Assembly: GCF_024868665.1 (NCBI RefSeq)
Contig: NC_079901.1
Location: 2,566,257-2,630,256, forward strand
Length of the DNA stretch: 64,000 nt
Reading direction: 5' to 3'
From: Triplophysa rosa
Lineage: Eukaryota > Chordata > Actinopteri > Cypriniformes > Nemacheilidae
Part shown: positions 9,664-21,204 of the stretch, piece by piece
How positions within the stretch are numbered: the stretch's first letter is position 1
Layout of the letters: the number at the start of each line of letters is the position of its first letter
The notes under the pieces: model-generated
Databases searched by the model: none
What the model saw: only the letters and a program-made list of their open reading frames with translations
Told to the model about the DNA's origin: nothing
Position numbers and translations under genes: made by a program

Positions 9664-10241
9664 TAACTAATGCAGCCTAAACCCTCTGAAGATTTATATT
9701 ATGGAAGAGTAGTGTATGCAAGATTAAAAAGATGCGTCTTTAGTCTAGATTTAAACTGACAGAGTGTGTCTGCCTCCCGGACAGTGCAGGGAAGACTATT
9801 CCAAAGTTTAGGCGCTAGATAGGAAAAGGATCTACCACCTGCACTTGATTTTGAAATTCTAGGTATTACCAACTGACAGGACGCCTGAGAGCGTAATGCA
9901 CGTGAAGGACTGTAATACAAAAGGAGTTCATTCAAGTACTGAGGAGCTAAACCATGTAAGGCTTTATAGGTAATAAGCAAGATTTTAAAGTTAACGCGAT
10001 GCTTTATAGGTAACCAGTGCAAGGTTGACAGAACCGGGCTAATATGTTCATACTTTTTTGTACGTGTAAGAACTCGAGCTGCCGCGTTTTGGACCAATTG
10101 GAGTTTTTGTAATAAGCCTGCAGGGCAACCACCTAACAGTGCATTACAGTAATCTAGTCTTGATGTCATGAATGCATGAATTAACTTCTCTGCATCTGAG
10201 ATTGACAGCATATGACGTAGTTTAGATATATTCTTAAGATG
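9664..10241 (-). mobile_element. L2-like LINE fragment (C-terminal RT region)
   Basis: A 170-codon minus-strand frame contains typical L2 post-RT motifs: [34 protein letters not shown] and WLPIKHRVNFKILLITYKAL, ending in a FKSRLKTHLFNLAY tail. The same family recurs on the plus strand at 51206-53059 with high similarity. The 5' side stops at about 10241 and the 3' UTR is absent, so this is a fragment. It separates the transposase-like remnant from the Gypsy remnant. Confidence 0.85.
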
Positions 10242-10262
10242 TAACTCTGTCAGGGGTTTCGC

Positions 10263-11647
10263 TCATTCGTTGTAATAACACTCCTGTTTCTTCTGCAGAC
10301 TTTCCAGCGTCTGGTGAACATCTCTGGGAGTGGTAGGTCGTAAAACTTCGCTGGATGCTGGGATGGTACTTCTGAGAACCCTTCCCATTAGGACCTGAGA
10401 TGGAGCATAGGACATACCTGTGATAGGAGTATTCCTCAGCGAGAGTAGAGCAAGGTGATGATCCTGCCCTGATTGTCCCGCTTTTTTCAAAACATGTTTA
10501 ACAGTTTTGATTGTTCTTTCCGCTAGTCCGTTTGATTGTGGGTAACCTGGACTGGAATGTGTCAGTTTAATGCCCCATTCTGCAGCAAAGTTCTTCATTT
10601 TGTAGCTTGCAAATGGTACGTGGTCACACACTAATTCTTTTGGGATGCCATGCTTGCATACACCACTTTCAGCTTTTCAATTACTGTACGTGCCGTCTTG
10701 TCTTTGATGTTCATTACCTCAGGATACTTTGACATATAGTCGACAACTAGAAGGAATGACTGACCTCTGATTTCGAAGATGTCAGCAGCTACTTTTAACC
10801 ATGGGAGCTCAGGAATATCGTGAGGTATGAGCGGCTCTTTCTGGTTCTTGGGCTGGTACTGTTGGCAGGTTGAACATGACTCGACAATTTGTTCTATGTG
10901 CTTTGTCATACACGGCCAATAGAGAAACTTTCTGGCATGTGATTTTGTGCGTTGCATTCCTTGGTGCGAGATGTGTAGTTTCTGCAGCATCTCTGCTCTC
11001 ATTGACCCTGGAATCAAAATCCTGTCCGATACCAACAATATGTTGTCCTGTACAGACACAGTGTGTCTAACAGGCCAATACTGATGTATTGAAAGATCGA
11101 GTTGCTTTCTGCGTGTGGGCCATCCGCTCCTTTGTGTTTTCATGAGCAACTGCAGTGTACAGTCTCTTGCAGTGGCTTCTTTAAGCTGCTTCAGCATTTC
11201 TTCACTGAGAGCCTCTGTTGCTTCTAGCGCATATACAACTCTTTCTTCACTGAAATCTTCCGCACACGTCCGTTGACCGTCGGCGACAGCTCGCGACAGG
11301 GCATCTGCAATTAACATGTCCTTCCCTGGCGTGTATTGAACATTGAGGCTGTATTTCTGTAGTATCACCAGTCTTGCTGGTGCTTTACTCAGTGATTTCT
11401 TGAAAATGGCCTCCAATGGCTTGTGGTCTGACTGTACCTTTACATCACGTCCGTACACATACTGATGAAACTTTTTGGTGGCGAATACAATCGCAAGTAG
11501 CTCTTTTTCAATCTGAGCGTAGTTTTGCTCCGTGTCTGTCAATGCGCGGGATGCATACGCTATCGGCTGTCCGTCCTGCATCAGACATGATCCTAAACCA
11601 TCTTTGGACGCGTCTGTTTGAATGGTGAGCATCGTGTTGGGGTGCAC
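10263..11647 (-). pseudogene. pol: Gypsy RNase H and integrase remnant
   Basis: Two overlapping minus-strand frames. The first (11647-10631) contains RNase H (TIQTDASKDGLGSCLMQDG, SDHKPLEAIF) and the integrase zinc finger (HISHQGMQRTKSHARKF, then CSTCQQYQ), plus the first catalytic Asp (KVAADIFEIRG). The second (10631-10263) contains the catalytic Glu region (YPQSNGLAERTIKTVKHV). A frame change near 10631-10660 removes the segment around the second catalytic Asp. The protein would lack a continuous DDE core. Confidence 0.8.
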
Positions 11648-12881
11648 CTGAGAACTGGTGCATCGTGCACCTGAGAACTGGTGTGTTGGTCAATGCCGTC
11701 TTAAGTGCCAGCAATGCCACCTCGTGTTCTGGTTGCCACTGGAAAACAATGTTTTTTCTCAAAAGTTGTCTGAGAGGTGCTGTGAGTGAAGCCTCACTTG
11801 GAATGAATGGAGCAAGATATCTTATCATGCCCAAGAGGCGCTGCAATGCGTGTCTGTCTGTGGGCACTGGCATTCGTGTCACAGCCTGTGTCTTGCCATC
11901 ATCTGCGTTCACACCCTGTGGGGTAATCACATGTCCCATAAAATGTACGTTGTTCACTTTGTACTGTATCTTGTCAGGGTTGAATTTCACATTGTGTTGT
12001 ATCGCCCTCTCCATGATTTTAGCAATAATTGCATCGTGTTCCTGTTCTCNTCACTTTGTACTGTATCTTGTCAGGGTTGAATTTCACATTGTGTTGTATC
12101 GCCCTCTCCATGATTTTAGCAATAATTGCATCGTGTTCCTGTTCTCTGGTTGCTGCGACGATCATATCATTAGCTACAATATGCACACCTTCTATGTCCC
12201 CGAACACTTCATTATTATACTGCTGGAACACTTCACTAGCAGACTTGACTCCAAAAGGCAGACGTTTGAATCTGTACCTACCCCACGGCGTGTTGAATGT
12301 ACATAGCAGGGAGGATTCTGTGTCGAGCTTGATTTGCCAGTAACCATCCTTTCATCTGAGATGGAGAAGATTTTCTTTCCAGCCAGTTTACACAGGATGT
12401 CTTCGGTCATTGGGATAGAGAAGTGTTGGCGAAGAACAGCTTTATTTAGGTCGCGGGGATCCAAGCATACTCGTAATGTCCCATTTTTCTTTTCTGTGAC
12501 TACAAGGCTGTTAACCCAAGGTGTAGGTTGAGTGACTGGTGCTATAACATCTTCCTGCAATAGACAGTCCAGTGTGCTCTTCAGTTTGCCCATCACTGCT
12601 AGGGGAATTTTTCTGCAGCCATGGATGACAGGGATTGCTTTGGGATCCACATGTATATGGTGTTCACTCAGAAACTGACCAAGTCCTTCAAAAACTGTGG
12701 GATACTGGGACATCAGCTCTTCTTTGGAGGTTGCGCAGTTGTTTACGACAGTGTCCACTTTTTTCAATAGGTGCATCCGTTCACATGCTTCCTTACCAAG
12801 TATTGGTGTCGATGAGTGTCTCGTTATGTAGAAAGGTAAGCAAGCTTGCACCCTGGGTGTGATGCACTGCAACGTGGCCAA
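11508..12881 (-). pseudogene. pol: Gypsy reverse transcriptase remnant
   Basis: The N-terminal RT part lies at 12881-12192 (TPWVNSLVVTEKKNGTLRVC, LDPRDLNKAV), followed by frame changes. The fingers/palm region at 12231-12019 contains the active-site box as VAND (near 12166-12177) where the family has two Asp, so the first catalytic Asp is replaced by Asn. The thumb/connection follows at 12014-11508 (VNNVHFMGHVITPQGV, RLLGMIRYLAPF). A one-base assembly gap at 12050 with a duplicated 96-bp flank lies inside this region and distorts the reading frames. Confidence 0.8.
11954..12146. other. Assembly join: 96-bp perfect direct repeat around one N
   Basis: Bases 11954-12049 are repeated exactly at 12051-12146, with a single N at 12050 between the copies. 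This is the signature of two contig ends that overlap but were not merged. It is an assembly feature and probably not biological. RT reading frames across it should not be trusted. Confidence 0.9.
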
Positions 12882-12884
12882 ACC

Positions 12885-13912
12885 CTATGGCTTCAGTCTT
12901 GTCCCTCCATATGCCAACAGCATGGTCGAAGTAGGTTGCAACAACCCTGCTCCTTTTACGGATTGGTAAATGTCCAAAGGTAGAATGTTTGCTTCTGCCC
13001 CCGAGTCCAATTTGAACTTCACTGATACATTTCCAATGTCAATGGCTGTGTACCATGCTTTCTCTGTCGAGTCAGTGATCTTTTTTAGTTTTACTGATCC
13101 GATGAACAATGAATGAACAGTGACATTCCTTTTTTGTTTTGTTTGTGTATCCTTGTTTTCAGATCTGCACACCGAGGCAAAGTGATTGCGTTTTTCGCAG
13201 GCATGACACGTGGCTCCGAAGGCTGGACATTGTCGAGGTAGATGAGACCACACTTCTTGCAATTAAACGTACCCACATTTGCTTTTTGCTGTTGTGTCGA
13301 CGTTCTTTCATACCTCTTGTTATGCTTAGTATCTCCTGTTCTCTTTTTAATAGCATGAACAGTTTTATTTTGCTCACCCATTGCTTGGATCTGTGTTTTT
13401 GCTGCTTCTGCTGCTCTGCAAATGTCCATAGTTTTTTCAAGAGTTAAGTTAACTTCTCTCAGTAGTCTTTCATTTAGACGCTGATCATTGATGCTAAACA
13501 CTAACTTATCTCTTAACATGTCGGATTCCGCTGAGCCAAACTCACAGTCTTTGCTTTTTTGTTTTAGATCCGTCACGTATTTATCGATAGATACTGAATC
13601 AGGCATGGGGTAAGCCCAGAATTGATGCCTCTCAAATACAACATTCTTTTTCGGCAAGCAATACTTCTCCAGAGCAGATACAATATCATGCATTGTTTAA
13701 TTCTCTCCCTCTGGCTCGATCGTCAGCGAATTGTACACCTCCAAGGCCTCTTCGCCTAGCGCGTGTAGTAGAATGGCAATTTGTACCTTTTCACTTTTCG
13801 AGTCTGATCCTGAAGCAGTCATGTAAATGTTGAATCGTTGTATCCATCTCCTACAATTCTCGCCTGTATTTCCCGACAGGACTAATGGGGTTGGTAATCT
13901 GAACTGCTCCAT
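12885..13912 (-). pseudogene. gag: Gypsy gag and protease remnant
   Basis: Gag begins at 13912 (MEQFRLPTPLVLSGNTGENC) and runs 71 codons to an in-frame TAA at 13694-13696. It then resumes in the same frame at 13693-13091 with capsid-like sequence (FSINDQRLNERLLREVNL). After a frame change near 13230, the frame at 13262-12885 holds a CCHC knuckle (CHACEKRNHFASVC) and an aspartic protease (FKLDSGAEANILPL, catalytic DSG). Nonsense and frameshift lesions show that this copy is dead. Confidence 0.8.
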
Positions 13913-14009
13913 GTTTTCTTTTTACACGTGCAGACACACTTCAGTCACGATGCGCCGATTGTCTCTTAAATGTAGGCTTGAGTACGTGAAACGTCTTCTG
14001 ACACCACGT

Positions 14010-14631
14010 TGTATACTCACTTCTTTATGAGTGGTAAATGTGACCCTGGATCACAAAACCAGTCTTAAGTAGCACGGGAACATTTTTAGTAAAAGACAAA
14101 AATATATTGTGTGGGTCAAAATTATCGATTTTTCTTTTATGCCAAAAATTATTAGGATATTAAGTAAAGATCATGTTCCATGAAGATATTTTGTAAATTT
14201 CCTACCTTAAATATATAAAAACTTTATTTTTGTGAGTGGATGGTCTGCCACAGTGCCCCTGATTAACAACTTCAAAGGCAATTTTCTCAATATTTTGATT
14301 TTTTTGCGCTCTCGGATTCCAGAGTTTAAACGGTTGTATCTCAGCCAGATATTGTCCTATTCTAACAACTCATATATCTATAGAAAGTTTATTTAGTCAG
14401 CTTTCAGATTATGTAAAAAACTCAATTTCGAAAAATTGACCCATAAGACTGGTTTTGTTGTCCAGGGTCACAAATAAGAACATTGTGCCCCGAGGTTATG
14501 TCTCAAGTTGACATCTTTATTGGAACACATCAAAAAGTAGCTCGTGCTGCCATTAGCACACATAACAACATTCTTACTCATTCAAGTAACAGGCACACCA
14601 ATGACCCTTACAGCCCCCTAGTGGGATAACA
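14010..14631 (-). repeat. 5' LTR of the decayed Gypsy element, interrupted by a MITE
   Basis: Read on the minus strand it starts TGTTATCCCACTAG (14631) and ends near TATACA (14010), immediately before a tggtgtcagaag PBS-like box. An AATAAA lies in it at about 14517-14522. Without the 432-bp MITE and its 4-bp duplication, the LTR is only about 186 bp. No second LTR is left for comparison. Confidence 0.6.
14040..14471. mobile_element. 432-bp MITE with AAAT target duplication
   Basis: The termini are inverted repeats (GTGACCCTGGATCACAAAAC at the left, its near complement ending CCAGGGTCAC at the right). AAAT flanks both sides (14036-14039 and 14472-14475). It has no coding capacity. I recognise the sequence as a common fish short DNA transposon. 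It sits inside the short LTR of the decayed Gypsy element and is therefore younger than it. Confidence 0.85.
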
Positions 14632-14756
14632 TGTATATGCACTTGCATAAATACACCACAATCAACAACAACAGAGTCTCTGTAGAATAGATTATTTTAT
14701 TACAATTAATAAAAAATAAACAAATATTAATTAAATATAATATAAATTGGTATATT

Positions 14757-15095
14757 GTTAAAGGAGTTCACCCCCAAAATGAACATTCTGTCATCACTTA
14801 CTTGCCGCCTTGTCAATTTAAACCTGTAGGACTTTCTTTGTTCTGCAAACCACAAAATAATATATTTTGAAGAATGTTGTTACCCGAATAGCAGCGGCAC
14901 CCATTCACTTCTATTGTATGGACACAAAAACAATGCAAGTGAATGGGTGCCGTCGATGTTCGGCTAACAACAATCTTCAAAACATTTTTTTTGTGTGTTC
15001 TGCCAAACAAAGAAAGTCACAGGTTTGAAATGTCAAGAGGGTGAGTACGTTAAATGATGACAGCATTTTCATTTTGGGGTGAACTACTGCTTTAA
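14757..15095. mobile_element. Palindromic MITE (ttaaaggagttcacc type)
   Basis: About 340 bp. The left end, gttaaaggagttcacccc followed by a tctgtcatca block, is complemented by the right end (gatgacagcattttcat, then ttggggtgaactactgcttt). The inner arms are also complementary (acccattcacttctattg against caagtgaatgggtgccg). Non-coding. This is a very common fish MITE type. Confidence 0.8.
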
Positions 15096-18040
15096 CATCT
15101 AACCAGACCGATAAACACAAAATGTAAGTTAACTTTGTGCCAGGCACGTGTGTCTAATGAAACTGTCTACATGGTGAATTTACATGAATGCAAATGTTAT
15201 ACGTTTAGAATTTCCTTCAAATTAAACTTTTCAGCCCACAACAGCCAACGGAATTAACCAGTTTAACTAAATGAGCAAATATCATTCAAATCCTGCGTTC
15301 TCTTGTAATTCACTGAGCTTTAAATGAATAGTTTCAAGTGTTCAAACGAGTCATACGTTTGCAAATCATTCTGAGCACAATGTGCGTTTGGCGAACTCGC
15401 TGTGTACAATATAACGCAGTTTCAACAAGCTAAGTGCACAGCTTTAAACATTATAATGATGTACAGCAGTGTAATTTAAGAAACCTTTTCAAGAAATTGA
15501 ACGTACTTGGAACGTACTTGATGAATATCATTCTGCCCATCCTTATAAAGAATAAAACTCTATGTGAGTAATACCCGTGCTGTCAGAGGGGGGCACTGTG
15601 GTAGTACAATCCCTACTAGGTATTCAAAGAGCATATCCTACAATAAAAACCCCACAGACAATATCTGTGTGCATTTGCTAACTATTTATCACATCAGTAA
15701 CATAAAATAAAAGCAACAAAAGCAATCTTTTGATGTCAAACCGGTTAAGTATATTTTCCCTTGGATCTCTGTTTTGGTTATGAAATAATAAATTCAATAA
15801 AAGTAAAGAACTACATTAAAGAGAGCTGTAAGCAACACATCTGTTCACTTGCATGTCTATTTTTATCTTTAAAAAAGTCCAGCAAATCAATGGAGACTTA
15901 ACAAGAGCACATACAAATGTAAGATGGGTTCACCTTGTTGCCATCTTTAGACATGCAAATATTGTCATGCTGTAGTCAGGCTCTGCTGATCAAGTGTACA
16001 GAGAGATGTTTTCTCACTTTAGGATAGTATATATAGCCATGGAATAAATATATGTTTTTTGAATTTTCTATTTTTAGGTATGTGTTTAAATAAAATAATA
16101 TTTTTTGTTGTTGTTGTTTCCTTTTTTAAACTAGTGACAACATTGAAAATATTATTTTTTTGCATTTATTTTCAGAAAAATGAATTGGGGGAAAACAAAC
16201 AACACAAAAGCAAGTATTTTCAGAATATACAATGAAGTTCCTTACTGTTTGTAAGGAAATTATATTAAAATCTATTTTAATATATAGGCTAATCTAAATC
16301 CAAAGAGATCTGCAACAACTTCCCACCTTTTATAACTAACCTCAAATCTCCCTATAATAAAAAATGATCATGCCTGTCCCTTTGTGTGATTTATGTAATA
16401 GAGAAGCAGGAGCATGTGGTCATGGGGGTCACATCTCTCTGCTGGAACAGTTTGTCTGAGGTCTGACCACTGGCTCCTCTCAGCTGCAGACACTATTTTA
16501 ATATCCCACCCTGAACACCTGTGACAACCGCGGTTTCTCCTGTGTACTGGAGTTGTGTAATCTCAAACATTACTAAACCTGTTTTTTCTTCAGAATCAGC
16601 ACAACTCACATAACAAAAAATTTATGTTTTTTTAGAAAATACTGTTTGTAAGGAAATTATATTAAAATCTAGTTTAAATTGGTTGCTGAAGTGATACCTG
16701 CTGTGTTTCATTAAGCTGTGAGAAATGATGTGGGGCAGACCTGTTGGTTTATTATAAGACATAAAAAATTTGATTATTTTAATTTTATTTTTAATTAGCA
16801 TGTTGGAACAGTTTATCATTGCAGGTTGTGTTGCTTTTAATAAAGTATGACCTCAACAAATTCTTCACCTTTTCTCAGACCAAACAGTATGATTTGTATC
16901 TCACGAAAATCAGTTCAAACATTAGAAAAATCGATGTTCTTTGCATTTGTTTCTTTTCTTTTCAAGCATATATAAGTATTTATCTTTTTTTTATTTTGTA
17001 TTTTTACACGGTGACATTCAACTTTTAATGTAGAATTTTTATCATGTTAAGAAGCTATTGAGCAATTTCATCTCCACATATCTTATTCTGTGTTCTCTAT
17101 GGCTATCATCCAAGTCACATTGGTGGTTGTTCCCTGTTTTATTCTCAATTTTAGAGAAGTTCTTCCCCCCCCACAGGTTTTTCCTGTTGGGTGCTACAGT
17201 AGATTGCGCAGCCAAGGATCAAAAGAGAAAGCATTTTCTTATGACAAACTGTAGTTTTCCTTTATGTTCTCGCTGAATTATGAATTATTAGCCACACTGA
17301 ATACTGTTGCTTTAAGGTTTTTATTTTATAACTTTCAATTAGAAAATATAATTTAAAAGACCTGACCTGTATGTTTCTTTCTTTGTTTTGATTAAAAAAT
17401 GTGAATTCTTCCATTCCAATTAAATCCACAATACACACACATCATACTTTATGTTTTATAAACTTGTTAACATAAACTTGTCTGTTGTGTTTCTCTAGGT
17501 GTGTGAAAACAGACGGTCACCCATTGGAAAGATTTTGAGCGTCGACTGACTTTTTTTACATAGACATTGGCCCATAGACAAGAGCTATATAAATTGATAT
17601 AGAAATTCATAATTGTTTTAATTTATAATAGCTTTGTATAAATGTAGACATGTCTGTATAGTTCACTTTTTAATTATCAAAAACTAATTGCCAACTAGCC
17701 TTGGACTTGCCAGAAACAAATGTGAATTATTTGTAGTTATACTTGGCCATGTATGAATTTAATGTCTGTAGCTTCCATTTTGGCACAATTTACTTAACAC
17801 GAGGCAATGAATTAGTAAAACATGCTTACATCATAATTTGTGGGAATTTTTTTTTAAGTTGTGACCACTATGTTATTATATTTGTTTGCGGCCTCAGAAT
17901 CCTGCCTGGAAGCGACAAAGCACCTTACAAGTTGACTCCTGGAAGAATTGATACACTGGTTACTTAGACTTACACTTCTGGATATTAATTCCACTGTGAT
18001 AAAGGTCTTGTAACAGGATATCAGACACGAAGACAGAGAG
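15096..18040. other. Non-coding AT-rich stretch
   Basis: No credible coding exon is visible. The frames are short and AT-rich. A GC-richer, non-repetitive-looking block at about 16390-16560 stands out from its surroundings and contains TGTGGTC and ACCAC (RUNX-type) and CAGCTG (E-box) sequences; see findings. The two 16.2-16.7 kb segments reading aaggaaattatattaaaatc are a short direct duplication (about 16254 and 16650). Confidence 0.5.
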
Positions 18041-18273
18041 TTAATGTGGTACCCAAACAGGCAGGTTTATTGTAATGCAGGCAATGGAATGGAAAGCATC
18101 CTGGAAACTGGGGAACCAGGGACGTGCCGGTGGCTCAGTTAGCCAGGAAGGTGCAGCCCGCACCTGCAGCCAGGGGGTTTTACCAGCCTCTGTGGCAATA
18201 ACTCTGGAGACTGGAGCACAGGAGATGCAGATGGCCGCCATGGCCGTGACACTGGAGACTGGAACACAGAATA
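18041..18273. repeat. GC-rich imperfect repeat that hosts the foldback element
   Basis: This flank contains two imperfect copies of an actctggagactggagcaca-type unit (near 18200 and 18248). The right flank of the foldback element (19790-19815) resumes with the same words (gtggccgtgacac, ggaacacagtat). The foldback element thus appears to have inserted into a pre-existing repeat. Confidence 0.45.
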
Positions 18274-19775
18274 CGGTGGCCGGGAAGTACAAAACAAAAC
18301 AACAAATCGCAAAACTAAAAACAAATCTAAAAGCAAAATAAAATCAAAAATCAAAATGACAAATCTGAAAACGCAATATCAAATCTAAAAACAGTATAGC
18401 AAATCTTAAAACACAACAACAATCCGGGAAACAAAATAACAAGTCAGAAAGCAAAACGACAAGTCAGAAAACACAACGACAAATCAGTCAAACCGGCAAA
18501 GGTAGGTATTTTGTTGAAATGGGATAGCTACTGCTGATTGGATGAAACTCCTGTCAATCAAGATATCCAGGACGCTCGATGTACTATGAGATGTGATACT
18601 GCGCATATTCATTGATTAAGGTTCAAAAGCCACATTTTGTTAATAAAATTGAAACGGGCTCATCTTGCATTAGGAGTAGATGCGTGTCTGTTTCACACAG
18701 CATGTATGAGCAGAGTCTTCGCGTGGCATGAGCCCTGAGCAGCACGCAATAGTGCAGCTTAAAGGCGACTGCCTGTGTACCATCCATGATCGTTTTCCCC
18801 TCACAAGATACATACAATAAAAGCATATAACATGATATGTACTTTAATCTGTGTCCCTGTGGGATATGGTGAGAGAGTGACTGACGCGTTTGTTTTCGCT
18901 TACAAATATAAACATAAGCCTATATAACAATACTGTGAAAACGCACATCTGACGCATGCGGTGTGGCTAAGTTGTTCTGAACGTCTCTTTATATTCGTTC
19001 AAATTTTTTTACAGTTGTACAAACAAAACTATAGCAAAGTTATCGTTTTCCAGCTTGGCTTCACACATCGGCCGAGACGCGCAGCACCGCATCGCGTACA
19101 CCGTATGCGTTTGATGCGCGTGTATAGGCTTATGTTTATATTTGTATGCGAAACAAACGATCCCGTCAGTCACTCTCTCACCATAACTAACAGGAACACA
19201 GATTAAAGTGCATATCATGTCATATGCTTATATTGTATCTTGTGAGGGGAAAACGATCGTGGATGGTACACAGGCAGTCTATGCGTGATGCTCAGGGTTC
19301 ACGCCGTGCGAAGACTCTGCTCATGCATGCTGTGTGAAACAGACACGCATCTACTCCTAATGCATCGCCCGTTTCAACTTTATTAACAAAATGTGTCTTT
19401 TGAACCTTAATCAATGAATATGCGCTGTATCACATATGCATGTCCTTTCTCATTGAGCGTCCTGGCTTGATTGACAGGAGTTTCATCCAATCAGCAGTAG
19501 CTATCCCATTTCAACAAAATACCTACCTTTTCCGGTTTGACTGATTTGTCGTTGTGTTTTCTGACTTGTCGTTTTGCTTTCTGACTTGTCGATGTGGTTT
19601 CTGACTTGTTATTTTGTTTCCCGAATTGTTGTTGTGTTTTAAGATTTGCTATTCTGTTTTTAGATTAGATATTGCGTTTTCAGATTTGTCATTTTGATTT
19701 TGGATTTTTTATTTTGCTTTTAGATTTGTTTTTAGTTTTGCGATTTGTTATTTTGTTTTGCACTTCTCGGCCACG
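18274..19775. mobile_element. 1.5 kb foldback element with about 650-bp inverted arms
   Basis: The arms 18274 to about 18930 and about 19110 to 19775 are inverted copies of each other, with clear but imperfect identity over their whole length (for example gggatagctactgctgattg at about 18520 and its complement at about 19490). The outer third of each arm is an imperfect roughly 20-bp tandem repeat of the type acaaatctaaaaNcaaaa. The inner part is GC-richer and contains bases found also as an ORF shadow. A central loop of about 180 bp is unpaired. Non-coding; a non-autonomous foldback DNA transposon. The termini ggtggccgggaagt and acttctcggccac pair. Confidence 0.85.
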
Positions 19776-20074
19776 GTAACAGAAGTTACAGACAGCCATT
19801 GTGGCCGTGACACAGGAACACAGTATTTACAAACAACAACCCTGATGAGACTGAAGTTTGACTTTATGACCACAAATGGAGCAGGAAGAGCATGACCTTT
19901 GTTTGGTCTTCATAGCCGTGATGGTGAGGGATACAGCAATGGCCACTTCAGCCTTGGGATAGCCCCCCAAAATTTCCTTGGGGAAGTTCAGGGAGGTGTG
20001 TGACACCCCGATACATCCAGCTGCCAATGCTATTGAGGCCACAGCAGTGATATGCAGTTGGTACAGGAATGAGA

Positions 20075-20235
20075 GTAGACCCTGGACTGAGCTGTGGGAT
20101 GAGAGCAGGCACTAAGCTGAGCTCTGGGATGAGAGTGGGCACTGGGTTGAGCTCCAGGACAAGAGCGAGCACTGGGCTAAGCTCTGGGAACAGAGATGGC
20201 ACTGCACAAAGTTCAGGAGACAGAGTGAGCACCTA
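20075..20235. repeat. 30-bp minisatellite, about five to six copies
   Basis: Imperfect units of about 30 bp follow the pattern gagctctgggatgagagtgggcactg, with the variants ctccaggacaagagcgagcactg and ctctgggaacagagatggcactg. Because the period is a multiple of three, the minus strand stays open and gives a repetitive 10-residue pattern. I regard that as a by-product and not as a protein. Confidence 0.7.
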
Positions 20236-20239
20236 ATGG

Positions 20240-21200
20240 AGTTTTTATGCTGGACAACAGAGTAGCATTTGCCATAATGAGAAAGGAGAATTTGCTTAAC
20301 GTGCCATTTAGTGCTTTGCGGTTTGCCTGTGCGACTGTGCGTGTTGGAGGGGTGTGTGTCCGACATAACTGACACTTGTTGGACACAGGATAAATGTTAC
20401 TGTGGCGTTGCTTTGAGCGATCCCCTGGCTTCCGACAGCTCAGCCCATCACGCTTTCTTTAGTATATGTATATGATGTTGCTTTTGGTGCTAATAAATAA
20501 ATGTTTGGTTGGGAATTGGCTGCATCTGATCTCCCTCTTTTGTTGCAGTTTGAGAGCTGGCTGTAACAAAAGCAAGACACAAAGTTGAAACGAGACTAAC
20601 GTGCATTTGTAAATCTGAAATCAAATATTAATTAATATATTAATAATAATTAGTTCTTTATATAATTAATTAATTATAATATTAATCAAATGGATAAATT
20701 GTTATTAATTAGGCTTATTTACATATATTTAATATATTTTAATGATTCCCGGCATGTTTCTGTTTGTTGTTAGATCTGTATTCTGTGATGGACAGTAGGC
20801 TAAAGTGGAATAAAGTTATTCAGTTAAACTTGGCGCAGTGATATGAAACTGTAATGCGGTTGACAGATCTGCAACTACTTTACAGGTGTGCGCTTCCTGA
20901 AAAACAATGCACACCCTTAGAATGTTCGCAAGCTATTCACAGTGAAGCATTCAAGAGACCCTTGGTATAATCAATAATAACAAGTAAGCTTAGTTTATCA
21001 TGCTTTTCCATACTTTCTGCATGTTATACGGTGCCACATTAATGTTTCTGTTTAAAAAACCTTCAATTGTCTGTGTTTCTGAATTTTTTTGACAGTGCTC
21101 CTAAATGTTTAAATTAAGTTTAGTTTAAAAAAAGTTACATTAGAGCCCTGCATTAAGATAAACTACCTCTGTACATAGCCCATTCTCGATTAAAGCTTAA
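20240..21200. other. Non-coding stretch, AT-rich
   Basis: No gene seen. An AT-only-like block at 20615-20750 (attaattaatatattaata and similar) is the main feature. The remainder is unremarkable single-copy-looking sequence. Confidence 0.5.
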
Positions 21201-21204
21201 AGGT

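Larger units (their letters stand above)
10263..14631 (-). mobile_element. Decayed Ty3/Gypsy element (K02A2.6-like pol), minus strand
   Basis: This element lacks its 3' end. From high to low coordinates: a short 5' LTR (14010-14631, carrying a MITE), a PBS-like tggtgtcagaag just inside it (revcomp of about 13995-14006), gag (13912-13091), zinc knuckle and protease (13262-12885), RT (12881-11508), RNase H and integrase (11647-10263). It is broken by several stops and frame changes. It ends abruptly at about 10263, beyond the integrase core, next to an L2 fragment, with no 3' LTR. It is no longer autonomous. Confidence 0.85.

Noticed and set aside
19948..20232. 94-codon Leu/Pro repeat protein on the minus strand
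   Set aside because: A 30-bp minisatellite keeps the frame open; there is no start context, splice site or family match.
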